From Eucalyptus grandis (Eukaryota > Streptophyta > Magnoliopsida > Myrtales > Myrtaceae): 64,000 nt of DNA. A program made the translations under genes and the position numbers. Shown here one piece after another: positions 1 through 12,900 of this stretch. The notes beneath the pieces are model-generated. The model was not told the DNA's origin, did no database searches, and was given only the letters and a program-made list of their open reading frames with translations. The DNA lies in NCBI RefSeq assembly GCF_016545825.1, contig NC_052616.1, positions 35,702,192-35,766,191 of the forward strand, in the 5' to 3' direction. Positions within the stretch are counted from its first letter, which is position 1, and every line of letters starts with the position of its first letter.

Positions 1-84
1 ATCTGTTGATCATACTGAATTCAAACTAAATTTTTGTAAAATTTGTTTACTCATAAATTATATATGACTCTTGGCCATTTTTAG

Positions 85-3000
85 GTATGAAGGAAGTGTA
101 TTATGACTCTGCAAATGATAAATGTGGAGGCTGCAGCTCAATACTGTTGTTGCATCAAGCAACTCCAAGGAATGAATTAGGTCAGTTTTTGAACTTGCTT
201 TTATTGCTGATTTCGTATCTGCTTAGCTCCACTTTGAAATTGTGACATATTACAATTGACAACCAAAGCTTACTGGAGGTTTATGAATCTTATTTTGATT
301 ACTGATTGATGTGGTTTCATACTACTTCCGTTTGTTGTTGCACTTTGAATATTGCGACACATAACCGTGAAAATAAATGGAGGTCTATGGAACTAATTTT
401 CCACCTTTTCTGTCCTTTTCCATGTCTAAATTGTAGAAACTCGAGTTTTTGGAAGTGTCACAAAGTCAAAGTTTATATTATTTCTTTCTTTCCCCTCTCT
501 GTTTCCTTTTTTTAAAAATTCTATGTGACTTGTTAGACATTTCCTTTCCTTTTTTGCCATAAAAAAATTAACTGTTTTGGGAAGTACTACAAGTTACTGT
601 AACATTGGTTTGTTCTTTCCTCTTCCCTTTCCCACCCATATCTTCATCTCTTCTTCCTTGCCTTTTTCCACTGCGGCGAGATTCTTTGATGTCTATAATG
701 TTATCAAGTTTAAAGTGGGAAATATAGCATCTTCAAAGAAATATGATTTAACCATAAGGAAATTATGCTTTCTGATATGTCATGGGCAGCGTTCTCGATA
801 AAGAAATCTCTTTCCTTGTTTATTAGTTACAATTGTCTCTTCTTGCATACATGAGGGCATGTGCTTGCTAAATTGGGTATATGACATGTGTTTCCAGTAT
901 GATTTTTCATCTCTCGGATGCTACCATGATCTAACATGTCATGTTTCCTGAGATTGTCCAGAAGTCATCAATTTTTAACTCAAGACTTTTTCGACTTAAA
1001 AGTTAAAAACGTAGTGAAATAGGATCTGTTTCATTGTAATTTGAGCAGTACTTAAAGTAGCTAATATAGATTATAGACAATGTCTTTCTGTTGAATTATT
1101 AGTTTTGAAAGAAGAAGCTCAAGTACAGGGAAATGGGGGCAGGGTTGCAGAGAAGCAAGAGTATGAGTAAAAAATTTTAGGGGGGAAAATAAGACATGAA
1201 ACTCTGAATTTTAGAGCAAGAAATTGATAGTTATGCTGCTCTTAATAATCTTATTATCAGGAAGAAACAAGAGTATGAGTGAAAAATTTTAGGGGAAAAA
1301 AAATAAGCCGTGAGAACTCTTGACTTTTAGAGCTAGAGATTGATACTTATGCTGCTCTTAAAAATCTGATTAGAAGTCAAAAGTATTGTAGGAAACACGA
1401 GCTAGCTCATTGCCTTTCTGAACACAGCATCAAGCAAGAGGACGCATCTTGCAGATAAAGCACAACCTTGCTCAATTTCCACCGTGCAGAGCTCAAAAAC
1501 TAGCCCTAATTATTGCGTAGTTTCATGTTAGACAGAATAAGACTGTTGTTATAACAGTGAGCATGGGTCATCTGCAATGTTTGGAAGATGTAGCTGGTTG
1601 AAACCCATGCTAGCCATTATTAGTGGACAAGTCATTTGCAAATCTTCTCTCAATCAGATTCCCGATGCCAATATCTCTCTGAAGGGAACTTGCCCATCCG
1701 TGTTAAAAGCCTTAAAGTATTTTCTGTTTACAGCTACTGTTTGTTCTCCAAGGACATTAGGTTTAAGCCATAGCTCCCCCAAACACACCTCTTTTAAATC
1801 TGATGCAAGAAGCTTGCCAAGGCATAGAGCCTAGTTATTGTCAATTGAAGTAAATGGTACACTTCAGAGACAATTTACTTGCCTGAAAACCTGTTTTCTG
1901 GAGTACTGACATTTGTTAAAATTGATATTCTTAGACCTAAATGTAATTTTCCTAAGTTGACCATTTTCCTTTATCAGCAAACTTGTTTTTGCTTAGATGG
2001 TACCTTTGTTTGCAAAGTGCTTTGTCAATTATTCTGCCAAATTATCTCTTGCTTGATATTTGGACATGATTTGCAAATGGAATCTGTCTTGGGGTTCAAG
2101 TTGATGAGCTAGGTAAATATGTAGAATTATCAGAAATATTGGGTGGCTTTCACAGAAATTTTGTCTATGTTTCCCCTATAAGTGTTTGCCTGATCTATGA
2201 ATGTTTCCAACTTTTTTCTTGTTTCCCTTGCAGTAATGGAAATTCTGGATCGAAGGGTTTCCACTGTTGTGGAGGTATGATGGCATCAGAAGCAATTTCT
2301 CATCTGCAAGATTTTTATGAACAAGGAAACCCTAATGGTATGAACGGCAATCTACCACTTTAACCAGCTAAATGGTCTGTTTGAAATAATGTTATAACAC
2401 TGCAGTTAGCACCTATTTACGTTAGACAACCTAAGGGAAATGATCCTTCTTTTTCAATGGACACATAGTTAATGCACTCTTTAGGAGGCTTTCATGAGCA
2501 TAATAGAGAAATTCTACTTTTCGAGCCAAAGTTAACTTTAACAATCAATGAACTTGAGCATTGTGTTTGCTAGCAACATCTTCCTAAAGAGCCCTCCCAG
2601 ACAAGCTCTCTTAAAATCTAATGCTATGTTCTACCTAGGACTCATCCCCATTCATATTGATTGAGAAAAATTCAGGAGGCCTCATTCTGTTTCTACTTTT
2701 CAATTAAGTGTCACCCAGCTAGAGAGAACTGTAGCTGGGGCTTTCAGTAATTGCAGATCTTGCTGGACAACTCTCTCTCTCTCTCTCTCCTCACGCGCAC
2801 ACACACTGGTCCATATGTAAATGGTTTTTTTTTTCAGTAAATTATGTTGTTGTATCCTTGTTCTGGAGAATTATCTACGCATATCCCAGGTAAATAAAGC
2901 TGACCCATTGGAATTTTTTGTAATTATAAAGGTTAATGAAATTGGAAGCATAGAACTAGTGGGTCATTGGTTGCATAAGAACCCATTCAGAAGTTTGCTC

Positions 3001-3698
3001 CATCAAGGATAAGGTGCACATCTTGAGATGGTGGGTACAATTATCCAGATTGACACTAAGTATAGTTGCTTCAGTGGAGTGGTGTTCAGCCATTCAGAGT
3101 TTCAGATACCCAGTCTTTACTTTTGGCCAATTTTCAGATGTCCTGTCTATCAAACGTAGCTTTTCTCCAAACTGGTTATTCTTAGCCAGATTGCCATTTG
3201 AGAAATAGGACATCATGTTCTTGGTTAAGGAAAAAGATGAAGTCATTAATAGTTGGTAATCTGTCGGTTAGACTCTTTGGAAGAAGTATTTTCTTCCTTG
3301 ATCCCTATCATGAATTGCTAAACGTGTATGATTCACAGTCAAGCAATTCTCCAATTTGAGCTCTTCAATTGCAAATAGGCTGATCAAACCATAACCTTTT
3401 CATTCACCTGAGATAATAAGTATGCTCTGGAAACTCATTACATACTGAAAAGATGGCCTTGAAATAATTTATCTATGCAATGATTAAATGAATTTCATTT
3501 TCTTCTCTGTTTCATTGAACACTGTAACATGTATATCATTTCCCTTTGCCATTTTCCCCTCCTTTTCCATTCATTTGCTGTTTATGACATTGTGGAATTT
3601 ATGATTTGTTTAAGTATTATAGATATATGCTGAATGCTAATACATGGATTTCAGCTGAAAAGTCTCTCAAGTCACGGGTTACTCAGGCTTCTCATTAG
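85..3698 (+). pseudogene. TAD2: TAD2-like tRNA adenosine deaminase, copy 1 (3' part only)
   Basis: This is the C-terminal part of the ADAT2/TAD2 subunit, which with TAD3 converts adenosine 34 to inosine in tRNA anticodons. Three exons are visible: 85-180 (MKEVYYDSANDKCGGC), 2234-2337 (FHCCGGMMASEAI then FYEQGNPN) and 3655-3698 (EKSLKSRVTQASH, stop). The deaminase core with HAE and PCxxC lies left of the window. Comparison with copy 2 shows exon 85-180 lacks one base near 158, so its end phase no longer fits the next exon. Restoring that base alone would expose an in-frame TGA. The usual GCPNDKFGGCG stretch is also altered. It is therefore probably a pseudogene, but the missing 5' end leaves this open. 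A reading-through form of exon 2 would stop at 2363. Confidence 0.72.
2771..2809. repeat. (CT)n microsatellite followed by CA-rich tract
   Basis: A CT dinucleotide run is followed by acgcgcacacacac. The equivalent intron position in TAD2 copy 3 (55858-55888) holds a longer CT run, so the microsatellite predates the block duplication. Confidence 0.85.
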
Positions 3699-5220
3699 AT
3701 CTGTGTGGATTGATTCTTCCTGTTGAATCTTCTTATGGCTTTGCACGACTAGGTAAGATCTTTGGATTATGATTCTCGCTTCTCTTAACAACATGGACGT
3801 CTTGTATGGTATTATGATGCAATTTTGCTGCATATTGAATGATTGTCAGTTACTTGTGCATAAAACAAGTGGGTTGCATGGTATGGCCTTTTAAAAGGGC
3901 ATTGGATTATGGCGCTATGGCAATGTTTCTCGCTGTGGCAGTAGAATATGATGCTTATGCTAATAATGAGTATACCTATAGCTATAGATTTTCTTGTATG
4001 ATAGTAGTCAATCATAATGAGGATGCTTTAAAGTTCTTCAAGATGAAATTAGACGACATTCTTGCTCTTCATTCTTGATTCTTGGTTTATTCTGATTATA
4101 TTGTTCATTGTTGTTATTCCTGTTAGTTAATCTCTTTATTTGACTATAACCTAAGTCAAACTTGTAGTTCAAGGCAGTTCCCATTCTTAAGGTGAACTCA
4201 TCAAAAAATACTTTTGACTTACAGTTTTCTTGATTCTTTGTATTCTATATGTAAAGCGCCAATCTGGATGTGACATCAATGGTGCTGATTCTAGCATAAT
4301 AAGATTCTCTCACGTTTGTTTGTGATGTTAGAAATAGTGAATTATTTTATTTCAAGATTCTACAAAATTTAATAATCACAGAGTGCTCTGACAACCTTTT
4401 AAGTATAGAGATTTGTGTGAATATTGGTGATGATTCACATTCTTTTTCATGGTAAGGGGATGCAGTTTGACATCTTTCACTGACAATGCATGTGCCATTG
4501 GCTACTTTTCTGATCACAGAATTTCATCAGGGACCTGTGGAAGGAAGCGTGATACTTGTCCATATCAGTTTGTTCCAGGATGTTCATGTTTTTACAGAAG
4601 GTTGCAGTTGTGATTGGAAGTCCATTTCATGCTTTAACTTGATTATAAGATTGTTAAGATAAGTTACGGCATCAACTGTGTAGGCATCACTTTTCTGGTG
4701 CTAATTTTTGTCATCGATGTATTCTGTAATCTGGCTTATCTTTTTATGACTCTTTTGAACTTTGAGTTATTCGAGGTGTGCTATTGATGTCTTTGAGCTC
4801 CAGAGTTCCGGACCAAATCATGTGTCATGCCTAATGACTATAAAGAGGACAATGATTTGCATGTGTTTCATGTAGATTCCCTGGCAAAGAATTGGAATTG
4901 GTGGATTTAACGTTCCCGATTATACCAATTATCTCGTAGATACTCGAATTTATAATATTGATGAGTTAATTAATGTCTTGCTCATTGTTGACTTTACCTA
5001 GCATATTATCGTTAAAAAGTCTCATTGATTTGAGCAATCACATGGCGACCACGATCGGTTAAGATAAGCACGTGATGGCTCGAAAAGTACAAGAAAATCT
5101 CAATGTTTTGCTAGGTCAAGGGGCCATTGGCAATTGCTTCTTCCTTATGTGTGCTTTCATCTTTGTTCAAGAAGTGACCTTTTTTCTTTTGGTGATAAAA
5201 TGTCGAATTTGAGTGTTTTT
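3699..5220 (+). other. 3' UTR and downstream flank of TAD2 copy 1
   Basis: No coding sequence follows the stop. A donor (gactag|gtaag) at 3753 and an acceptor (atcacag|aattt) before 4520 suggest an intron in the 3' UTR. The same two sites and the exon after them recur in copy 3 near 56753 and 57465. Homology to copy 3 continues to about 5220, beside the words ccaattggca/ttgcttctt, which sets the right edge of the duplicated block. Confidence 0.5.
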
Positions 5221-7499
5221 TTTTTAAGCTCATTATGATTATGATATTATCATGTCTAGTGAAACATAGAAATTACCAAACCATTGCCCAAAAGACCATA
5301 GTCTAAAATGAACCGGGAGATGGTGTTTTTGAACTAAAATAATCTGTTAGAACTTTTTATAGATGTGTGGGTTCTCTTCCATGTTGACTATTAGTTCTTC
5401 TTTTTTAATTTTATGTCGTGATATGATATAGGTCGTGGAATTATGAAATTTTTGGAATAAATTACCTTTTGATGTAGTAGACAAGCTTCAAATTGGATGT
5501 CGATCTCTATTCATATGTCCAAATTGGCTTCATAATCGTATTGCCCACAACAATGTTGGTCATTTTGCACCTTTATTTTGTACCAATCCAATTCAGGGCA
5601 CCTGAACGTATGGGTAAAATTCCTCATAATTTTACCGAGTGTTAATGGTAGAAATTCCTCATAATTGGACCCTCATTAGGCTACTTAGATGCATATTCTT
5701 GATTCTATATATGATCTTAATGAATGGTTCAATTGAGTGCAATTTCGAGTTATTATGCAATTACACGAGAATGCATTTGATTGGCTATAGAGTTATTCAC
5801 AAGCTTTTCGTTTATTGATCTATCTCTCAATAAATTAGAGATTTTATTTTGAACAATAGAATTTTATCAGGATTTTCGGTGATTGGCATTTAGTAATTTC
5901 ATAATAAAGTTTAATTGCACTCCAAAAGTGTCGAATTTGCTCTGTTTGAACGCCGGAAGTTTATTTTCTATAATGTAGGAAGTGTTTTCTGTAATGCAGA
6001 AATTGAAGGTTATTGGACTTATAGGAAGTTTCATATTGTACTATGAACAATTGTTTGACAAAGTCACTTGTTGTCTCATGTAAAATTTTCTCATGTCATT
6101 TGAGCGATTCTTATTTGGAGATTTCACGTAATTTAATGTGTGCTTGAGCACCAAAGTGCTTCACATATTGAGGTTGGTGGAATTGCTCATTTAACTATGG
6201 ACTATCCTTTTCATCCCAGTTTCAAGAATATTTACGCAATGTGATATGGGTTTTTAACCATCAAAGTGGTTCACAGAATGAGACTTGTGGAGCACTCACA
6301 AAGTCCATTTTTTTTTATGGGAATTTAATATCATATGATATACAATCACATTCTCAAGAGCATTATTATATGTTGTACACTGATGATTTGAGTATAATTA
6401 TGAGCGATTGGCTGCCAAAGTCCAGGAGGCTTGTTTTGTCCAAAGGAAATAAGCTTTCTTGGACCAATATTGTCACATGATTAACTTCATTGAGAGGCTT
6501 CAAGTGACGAGTTATTTACTCTATCATAAAGGGAAATTTATCATAATCACAAGGATAGTAATTTATATGAAATATCGATCTTATCAATAGTGCACACTTG
6601 GCATGTTGGATATCTTTGCAGTGTAAGATGTGTTGTTTTGATTGGTAAAAGAGAATTTCTAGTTGTCAATTGCATTATCCACCTAAAGATAACTTTGTAA
6701 AAGAGTACACCAAAACTCTAAAAGTTTTGTTCGATTGTCTCCATTGTAGTGTTAAATGGATTTGTGAGGTCTTGGGTAGTTTCGATAATGTGAAATGGAA
6801 GTTTATAATATCTCCTTTCTAAGATGCTTAGGCTTGTAAAGCATGGATTCATTTTATGATTTGTGCATGTACTTGAGGCAAAAATTAAAGTTGATTGACA
6901 TTTGATTAAAATAAACATGATTGCGATTTCACAAATGTTATGCTCTTGTATCCAAAATTACTGAGAAATTCTTTTATGGTCAAACTCAATATAAATTGAG
7001 ATTTTGATGCTCTCAACATTTTATGTCAAGATTTGATGACAATATTGTGTTTTTGATAAGAGAGTTGAATGCCTTTAAGGATCTTTGGAACTTAGGTAAC
7101 CGATTCATATCAATTAGTGTTAAGTGGTGTTAGTAGGAGTGCTACTTTTACAATGTCTTTTGTAAATGAATTATAAGAGGGCCTTGATCCACAAAGGATG
7201 TATAAGCTTGAATTTTTGTCTAGTGCTGATTTTTTTTTTTTTAAGTGTCAATTCAAGAGTATTAACACCTGAATTTTTGCCAACTAGTCAAAAATACATT
7301 TTTATAAATAAAAAAACAAAACAAAAAGAAGAGAAAAACAGAGAGAAAAGATAAAGCTCCAGCCCATCCCTTAAGTTCGGCCCTATGCAGTCCGATTCGA
7401 CCACAAGCGCAGCCCAGGCCTTTTAGCTTAACTCGCATCAGCCCATCACTCCAGCCGATTGAAACACTTTTAGCTCAACTTGCCATTCCGTCTGCCGGC
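5221..7499. other. Gene-free AT-rich intergenic stretch
   Basis: No open frame here resembles a known protein. The DNA is AT-rich. A loosely repeated phrase occurs twice, near 6140-6200 and 6255-6300 (caccaaagtgcttcacat and catcaaagtggttcacag), which suggests old repeat debris. Confidence 0.5.
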
Positions 7500-7795
7500 A
7501 TGCCTCCGCCGCCATCGATGGCTCCTTCGTTTCATTTTTCCTTCTCTAGCGATAACCACTACCACCGCTTGACGATATTGATATCGATCCGACTACGTTG
7601 GCTTCACAATCCTTCAAGCGTCGAGCCCCAACCGCCTCCCTCCCTCTCCTCTTCTGTCATCTGTCCCTCTCCAATGTTGCTTCGGGCTTCGGCCTTGAGA
7701 TCACATGCCGGCATGGCGTTTAGTGATGGCTTGAAGCAGGCCATTCCTGCTTTGCCCTCGCTATTTTCCGAGTTCCAAATGATACGCGGACCGGT

Positions 7796-8275
7796 ACCAC
7801 CAGATGAGATCGCACTCACGGGACTGCTTTCTTCCTGTAGTCATTCTGGGATGTTACAGAAAGGGAGATGCCTGTTGAGATATTTCAGTGGGAGCTTTTC
7901 CATTAAGTTGAAGCACGGGCATTATGCATGCATGGTGGATATGCTAGGACGATGTCGGAAGCTAGAGGTAGCTGAGGATCTTGTGAGAAACATGCCTTTT
8001 AAAGCTAACTCCATAGTGTGGACTGCTTTGCTTAGTTCTCGCAAGATGCATTCTAACCTAGATATGGCAGAATGAGTTGCCTAAAATATTCTTGACTTAG
8101 AACCACTTTGAAGTGCTGCCAATGTTTTGCTGTCCAACCTCTATGCTTATGCTAATAGAGGGGGTGATATCTTGAGATTAGGAGTGACTATGAAGGAAGA
8201 AGGGATTGCGAAGCAACCAGGTAGAAGTTGGATTACTAAAAAGGGGCAAAAGCACTTTATTTTTACGTGTCCACT
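7796..8275 (+). pseudogene. PPR (E-motif region) pseudogene, copy 1
   Basis: This is the C-terminal E/E+ region of a plant pentatricopeptide repeat RNA-binding protein, a family that edits or processes organelle RNA. Visible words are LLSSCSHSGMLQKGR, YACMVDMLGR, VRNMPFKANSIVWTALLSS, then LLSNLYAYANRGG and KEEGIAKQPGRSWI. The frame is cut by TGA at 8073 (MAE*VA), TAA two codons later and a further TGA in LEPL*S. No upstream PPR repeats or DYW tail are recognisable; before 7790 the open frame is low-complexity and Ser/Pro-rich, probably not PPR. The segment is clearly related to 22000-22400 in the larger PPR pseudogene and lies 1.4 kb upstream of TAD2 copy 2. Confidence 0.75.
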
Positions 8276-8453
8276 TGAACTAGCTTTCTTAATTTTGCCA
8301 GCTACAATGAGGGAAACGATCAACGCTGGGCGAGAGCTCGACAAGGAGAGAGAGGCTCGACCTACTTCTCGACTTAATATTGAGAAGATCAGTTCGACCA
8401 AGAAAGGCATGCAGAGGTCGTGGCTGGGTGAGTCACGTGATGAGGCTTCGGGC

Positions 8454-8509
8454 AAAGAAGAAGAAGAAGAAGAAGAAGAAGAAGAAGAAGAAGAAGAAGA
8501 AGAAGAAGA
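8454..8509. repeat. (AAG)n microsatellite
   Basis: About 17 perfect AAG units, which translate as poly-Glu, poly-Lys or poly-Ser in different frames. It lies just after the PPR fragment, and the open frames spanning it are not evidence for a gene. Confidence 0.95.
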
Positions 8510-8564
8510 TCGCAGCATGCTCATTTACATGGGGCCAAAGCATGCAAACATGGAAAGGGCGTGA

Positions 8565-9159
8565 TGATGGATGAAGATTTGGTCCTAACATGTGAAGAAC
8601 GTGTGAAATGAACCGTTCGGTTCATCAACGGAACGACTTCGATGGAGTACAAAGGACCAAGGCATCAGAGACGAGCGCACGCTACAACTCTCTCCGTGAG
8701 TTCATCTTTGTCTTTTTTTTTTGCTTCACTTACACTTGAACCGAAGACTTCCATTTCCATGTATTTTTGTCTCTAAATTTATTTTTTTCAATTTAATCTC
8801 AATTCCAATACATTTTCTTTTACTTACACTAAGTGTATTTCAGATAAATTCATCCTTCCATCTAAACTTCATAGATACATTTTATACTCAAGTACCAAAT
8901 CATAGCTATTTCAGTCGTTCTCCCTTCACTCCCTTCACTCCCTTCACTCTCAATTATCACTCTGGAAATGGATTTGATCAATCACTCATAAAAATTATCA
9001 GAAGCCTTGACTATATAGGTGTCCTATAATGTGATTGTTTTAGAAATTACTTTTTTTGAAAATTAGCAATGTCGAATTTCCGGCAAAAACAAAAATGAGC
9101 ATATCGAAATTGATTTTGGTCATTGTTGAAGTACCCTTCCATCATAATAAGAAAATATA
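8565..9159. other. Intergenic, no gene seen
   Basis: T-rich DNA without recognisable coding potential. A 10-base unit (cccttcactc) is repeated about three times near 8924-8950. Confidence 0.5.
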
Positions 9160-9169
9160 ATAAATAAAG

Positions 9170-9569
9170 GGATAAATGTATTAGAAGTCCTAAAACTTGT
9201 CATGAAAATGTAATTAAGCCTTAAAACTTTCAAAAAGTGCAATTAAGTCCCAAAACTTGTCACAAAATGCAATTAAGTCTTAAAACTTGTCACAAAATGC
9301 AATTAAGCCTTAAAACTTTCAAAAGTACAATCAAGTTCTAAAACTTATCAATGTGGTTCAATCTAAGTCCTTTCATTGATTACACTTTTTGAAAGTTTTA
9401 GGCCTCGATTGTACTTTCGAGACAAGTTTTAGGACTTTATTGAATATTTTGGAAGTTTTAGAACTTGATTGAACTTTTGTGACAAGTTTTATGACTTAAT
9501 TGCACTTTTGAAAGTTTTACTCAATTGCATTTTTATGATAAGTTTTAGGACTTCTAATGCACTTATCTC
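9170..9569. mobile_element. MITE with long terminal inverted repeats (MULE-like size and target site)
   Basis: The two halves are long imperfect inverted repeats. The left end reads ggataaatgtattagaagtc and the right end, reverse-complemented, gagataagtgcattagaagt. The element is flanked by a 10-base direct repeat ATAAATAAAG at 9160-9169 and 9570-9579, as expected for a Mutator-type target duplication. Each arm is built of tandem units of about 30-40 bases (aaaacttgtcacaaaatgca, then attaag). There is no coding capacity. A transcript would fold into a hairpin of about 180 bp. Confidence 0.7.
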
Positions 9570-9958
9570 ATAAATAAAGAATACCTCTTCTTTTTTGCTC
9601 AAATCCCCTTTAATTAACCCTAGTTAGTTAACTTTAATTCCCAAATAGAATTCTGTATTTCTTTCTTCTCTTCCTTTATATTCTTTTGATTTTCCCGCTG
9701 TAAGCTCATTCCTTTCTTTTCTCCGCCACAGCCAAACTTCCAACTCCTTCGACGCCACTTTCGGCATCACGACTCCTCCTCATCTTCCATACCACACACC
9801 ACCAAGCTCTGACGAAATGCAAGAGATCGCCGCCTGCCAACGGAGGCGACGAACGGACGGAAGGAATTCGTCTTCCCGAAACAGAGTAGTCCCTAGCGAA
9901 TCGACGGCGACGGAGGCCGGCCAGCGGAGGTGACGGGCCACCACCGCCGACCGAAGCC

Positions 9959-12900
9959 ATGGAAACTGGTGACGTGGCTTCGGGTGAACGATTCTCTCCT
10001 GAGGTTCGTTCTGGCCTTCATGCAGCTTGCTATAGATCAGGTGACGCCCGACGCATCCGAATTTTATTTAGTTGATGTAATACTTGAGCTGGATTTTGAA
10101 TTCAACTCAGTTGGTGGTACAATTGTGCGGGAGCTTGAAGAATGTGTCGTTGAATTTGTTCGAGAGACGCTAAAGCAGCGTTTCTTCGTAGGTTCTGTCT
10201 GTGGATGCTTGATAGTGAATTCATAGGTTATCGACATTACACGCTGCAACATCAGCGATGATCTCTGCAAGGTATAGCTTTTCTTTCTCTTGTTCTCATA
10301 GGTGTCAATTTATTGAAAGAAGTAGGTGAAGTCTAGGTTCAAAGGAAAAACAAGCGAGGGAGACTGAAATAATGGGAAGTAGGGTGTACATGGGTTGGTT
10401 CAATCCCCTTTTCAGGCGAAAAACTGAGCCAATCCGAGTGCTGTGGGTTGGGAGGGAGGGAGGGATTTGGGTGCTTTTGAGGTGTCTAGGAAATGTGGAC
10501 GTGTATTAGTGCTTATCATCATAAAGAGATGCAGCAGGTGATCGATTTGCCGGGAGAATTGAATTCTGAGAAACTTCGATCACTGGGATGGGACTCTGTC
10601 TCTTTGTTTTATGAGGTGCTTGAAGAGTCAAAACCATGGAGGAATGAAGAAGTTGCAGTGAGATGGCAAGCCACGAAAGATTGCTTGATGGTCAAGTCCT
10701 TTAACCACTTCTTGACTTTGGCAACTAGGGAGAATTGAAAGCCAAATTTACTTGGAGTGTGAGACTAATATGAACATCGGTTTTGCCCATGGATAACTGG
10801 TTAGCTGGTTATTTTCTTCTGCCCTATGGACTGCAGCTATGAAAAAGAAATAATCACCAGAAACACGGAGTTTACATAAGTTATTCGGTAGAATAGAGAC
10901 AAAAGCACAAGAAGCTGATTGTCGATTCTGAATTCCAAGGCCTTTGCAACTGTTTAGGATTCTTTTTTATCCTTATGTGCTATAGCTTTTATGAACATGA
11001 CTGAGAAGCTAAAACTCCTAGATGCGTCTTGAATGCTTGAGTGAAATCTGATTAATGAAAGATAAACTTCTGACATACCAATAATAAGACACAGGAGAAT
11101 GAGCAACATGTAGTTTCTCAAATTAGTTGCAGTTTTTGCTTTAGTGTTGTTAGGGCCATATCAGTCAAAGTGTCAGGTGGGATTTGCATCTGAATTACAG
11201 GATGAGTATGTATTAATTATCATTACTTGGAAGTTTGTGACCTGTATATTATACAGGACTTGCAAGATCTTGATCTTATAGTTAGGAGATATGCCCGAAT
11301 GTATGTTTATCATTGCTTCTGCACCCCTCTTTATAAATTTTGGACAGCACTTTGCTGTTGTTCTGAATTGATACCCTCACATTATCCACTCACAGTTATT
11401 GTTAATCTTTTGTGTTTCTGCTTTAAATATTTCTTTAATAGATGCTAATATAGTATATCTGAACAAGTCTGTCAAAGAATGGAATTTTCTATGCATTATT
11501 AGGCTGTAAATGGTTTTGTTCCCATTATTCTTTCATAAAATATGACTATGGATAACAATAGCAAGAATCTTGCTTTACTATGTACAATATTTCACGATTC
11601 TCCTGTGCCATTGTGCTCTGTCTGAATTTTGGACTAAGAATAGTCAAAGAAAAAGCTTTAATGAAAGTAAGGCTGTTAAAAGCTGCTGGACCAGAATGTT
11701 GAGCGCTCATAGATTGTGTTGTATTGCATGCTTGAAAATGTTAACGTGTGCTTGATGGCCCCAATGGATTATAAATTTATAGATTATTCTGGGTATGTAT
11801 TTCTTGCTTTGCATTACATTGGAGCAAGTTGTTATGGTGGCTTCACCTCTCCTGATTAATAAGGTGTTGTGAGAGATGCAAAATTCTCAAGTTGAGGGAA
11901 GCGAGTCAAGAGACTTTGCAAAATCTCAAGTATAGGGAGTTTAACTGCAATTTCACATAAAATTTCAAAGAATATAATGCTTGAGTACTAGAAATTAGAT
12001 CGAATACCTAACAATGAGGAGCAAAGAGAGTTGTCCATGCTTCACGCATAAGATCCTCTCTTAGATTCTCAGTGTTGTGGGTATTTGAAGAAAGATAGGA
12101 AATTTCCAGATAAGGTGTATTGATGATTGTCTTACAAAAAGTGATTTTTCCAATAGGATTCATGATCTAACGCAGTTGGCTTTGACGAAAATCCTGTCCC
12201 TAGGATACATTGTGTGCACTCTAATCTCCCTCACTTAGTCTGTATATCAAACAAAGGATGAGCACCATCAAGCCTTAAAAGTATAATCAATGTGGAGCTG
12301 ATAAGAAAGAGGCGATTTGAAGAGGAAGAAGACAAGTTATATTGTGTTGTCATTATTTGCTTTTGTTAACTATTTTTTATTTGCTCCACAAATGCTCTCA
12401 ACTCTAAGAGGAAGAAGAAAACGGCACTAAGAGATGCACTGATTCAAAGATAAACCATTGGACTCAAACTTTAAGCAAGAGTAAAAATAATTAAATAAAG
12501 TTGAAGGAGAAAACATGTTTCATGAAATGCATTTCCTAAATTTATGTTGAAACTACACTAAGAGCAACTTTCTCTCTGACAAATTTCCATAGTTTGATAT
12601 GCTTTCTTCATTTTTCTCATTGCACTTTCCTAGGCAACAAGATATGCAGAGACAGAAGCTCTTGATATTCTTCTCGAGCAATGGCAATGGACTGGATTTT
12701 CATCTACAGAAGTTGCAGAGAAATTTTCAGCATGCTCCCTCTATGTGAGCTGAACCATGCATAATGTGTGCAGCAGCATCATCAAGCATTGGTACATCTG
12801 TTGGTTACACTGAAATAAAACTAAACTTTTGTCAAATTTGTTAATTCAAATATGATTAGATGACTCTTAGCCATTTTTCGGTATAGAGGAAGCATATTAT

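Noticed and set aside
8127..8564. Open frames across the (AAG)n tract on both strands
   Set aside because: Poly-Glu, poly-Lys or poly-Ser comes from the microsatellite. Only the part to about 8275 has PPR similarity.
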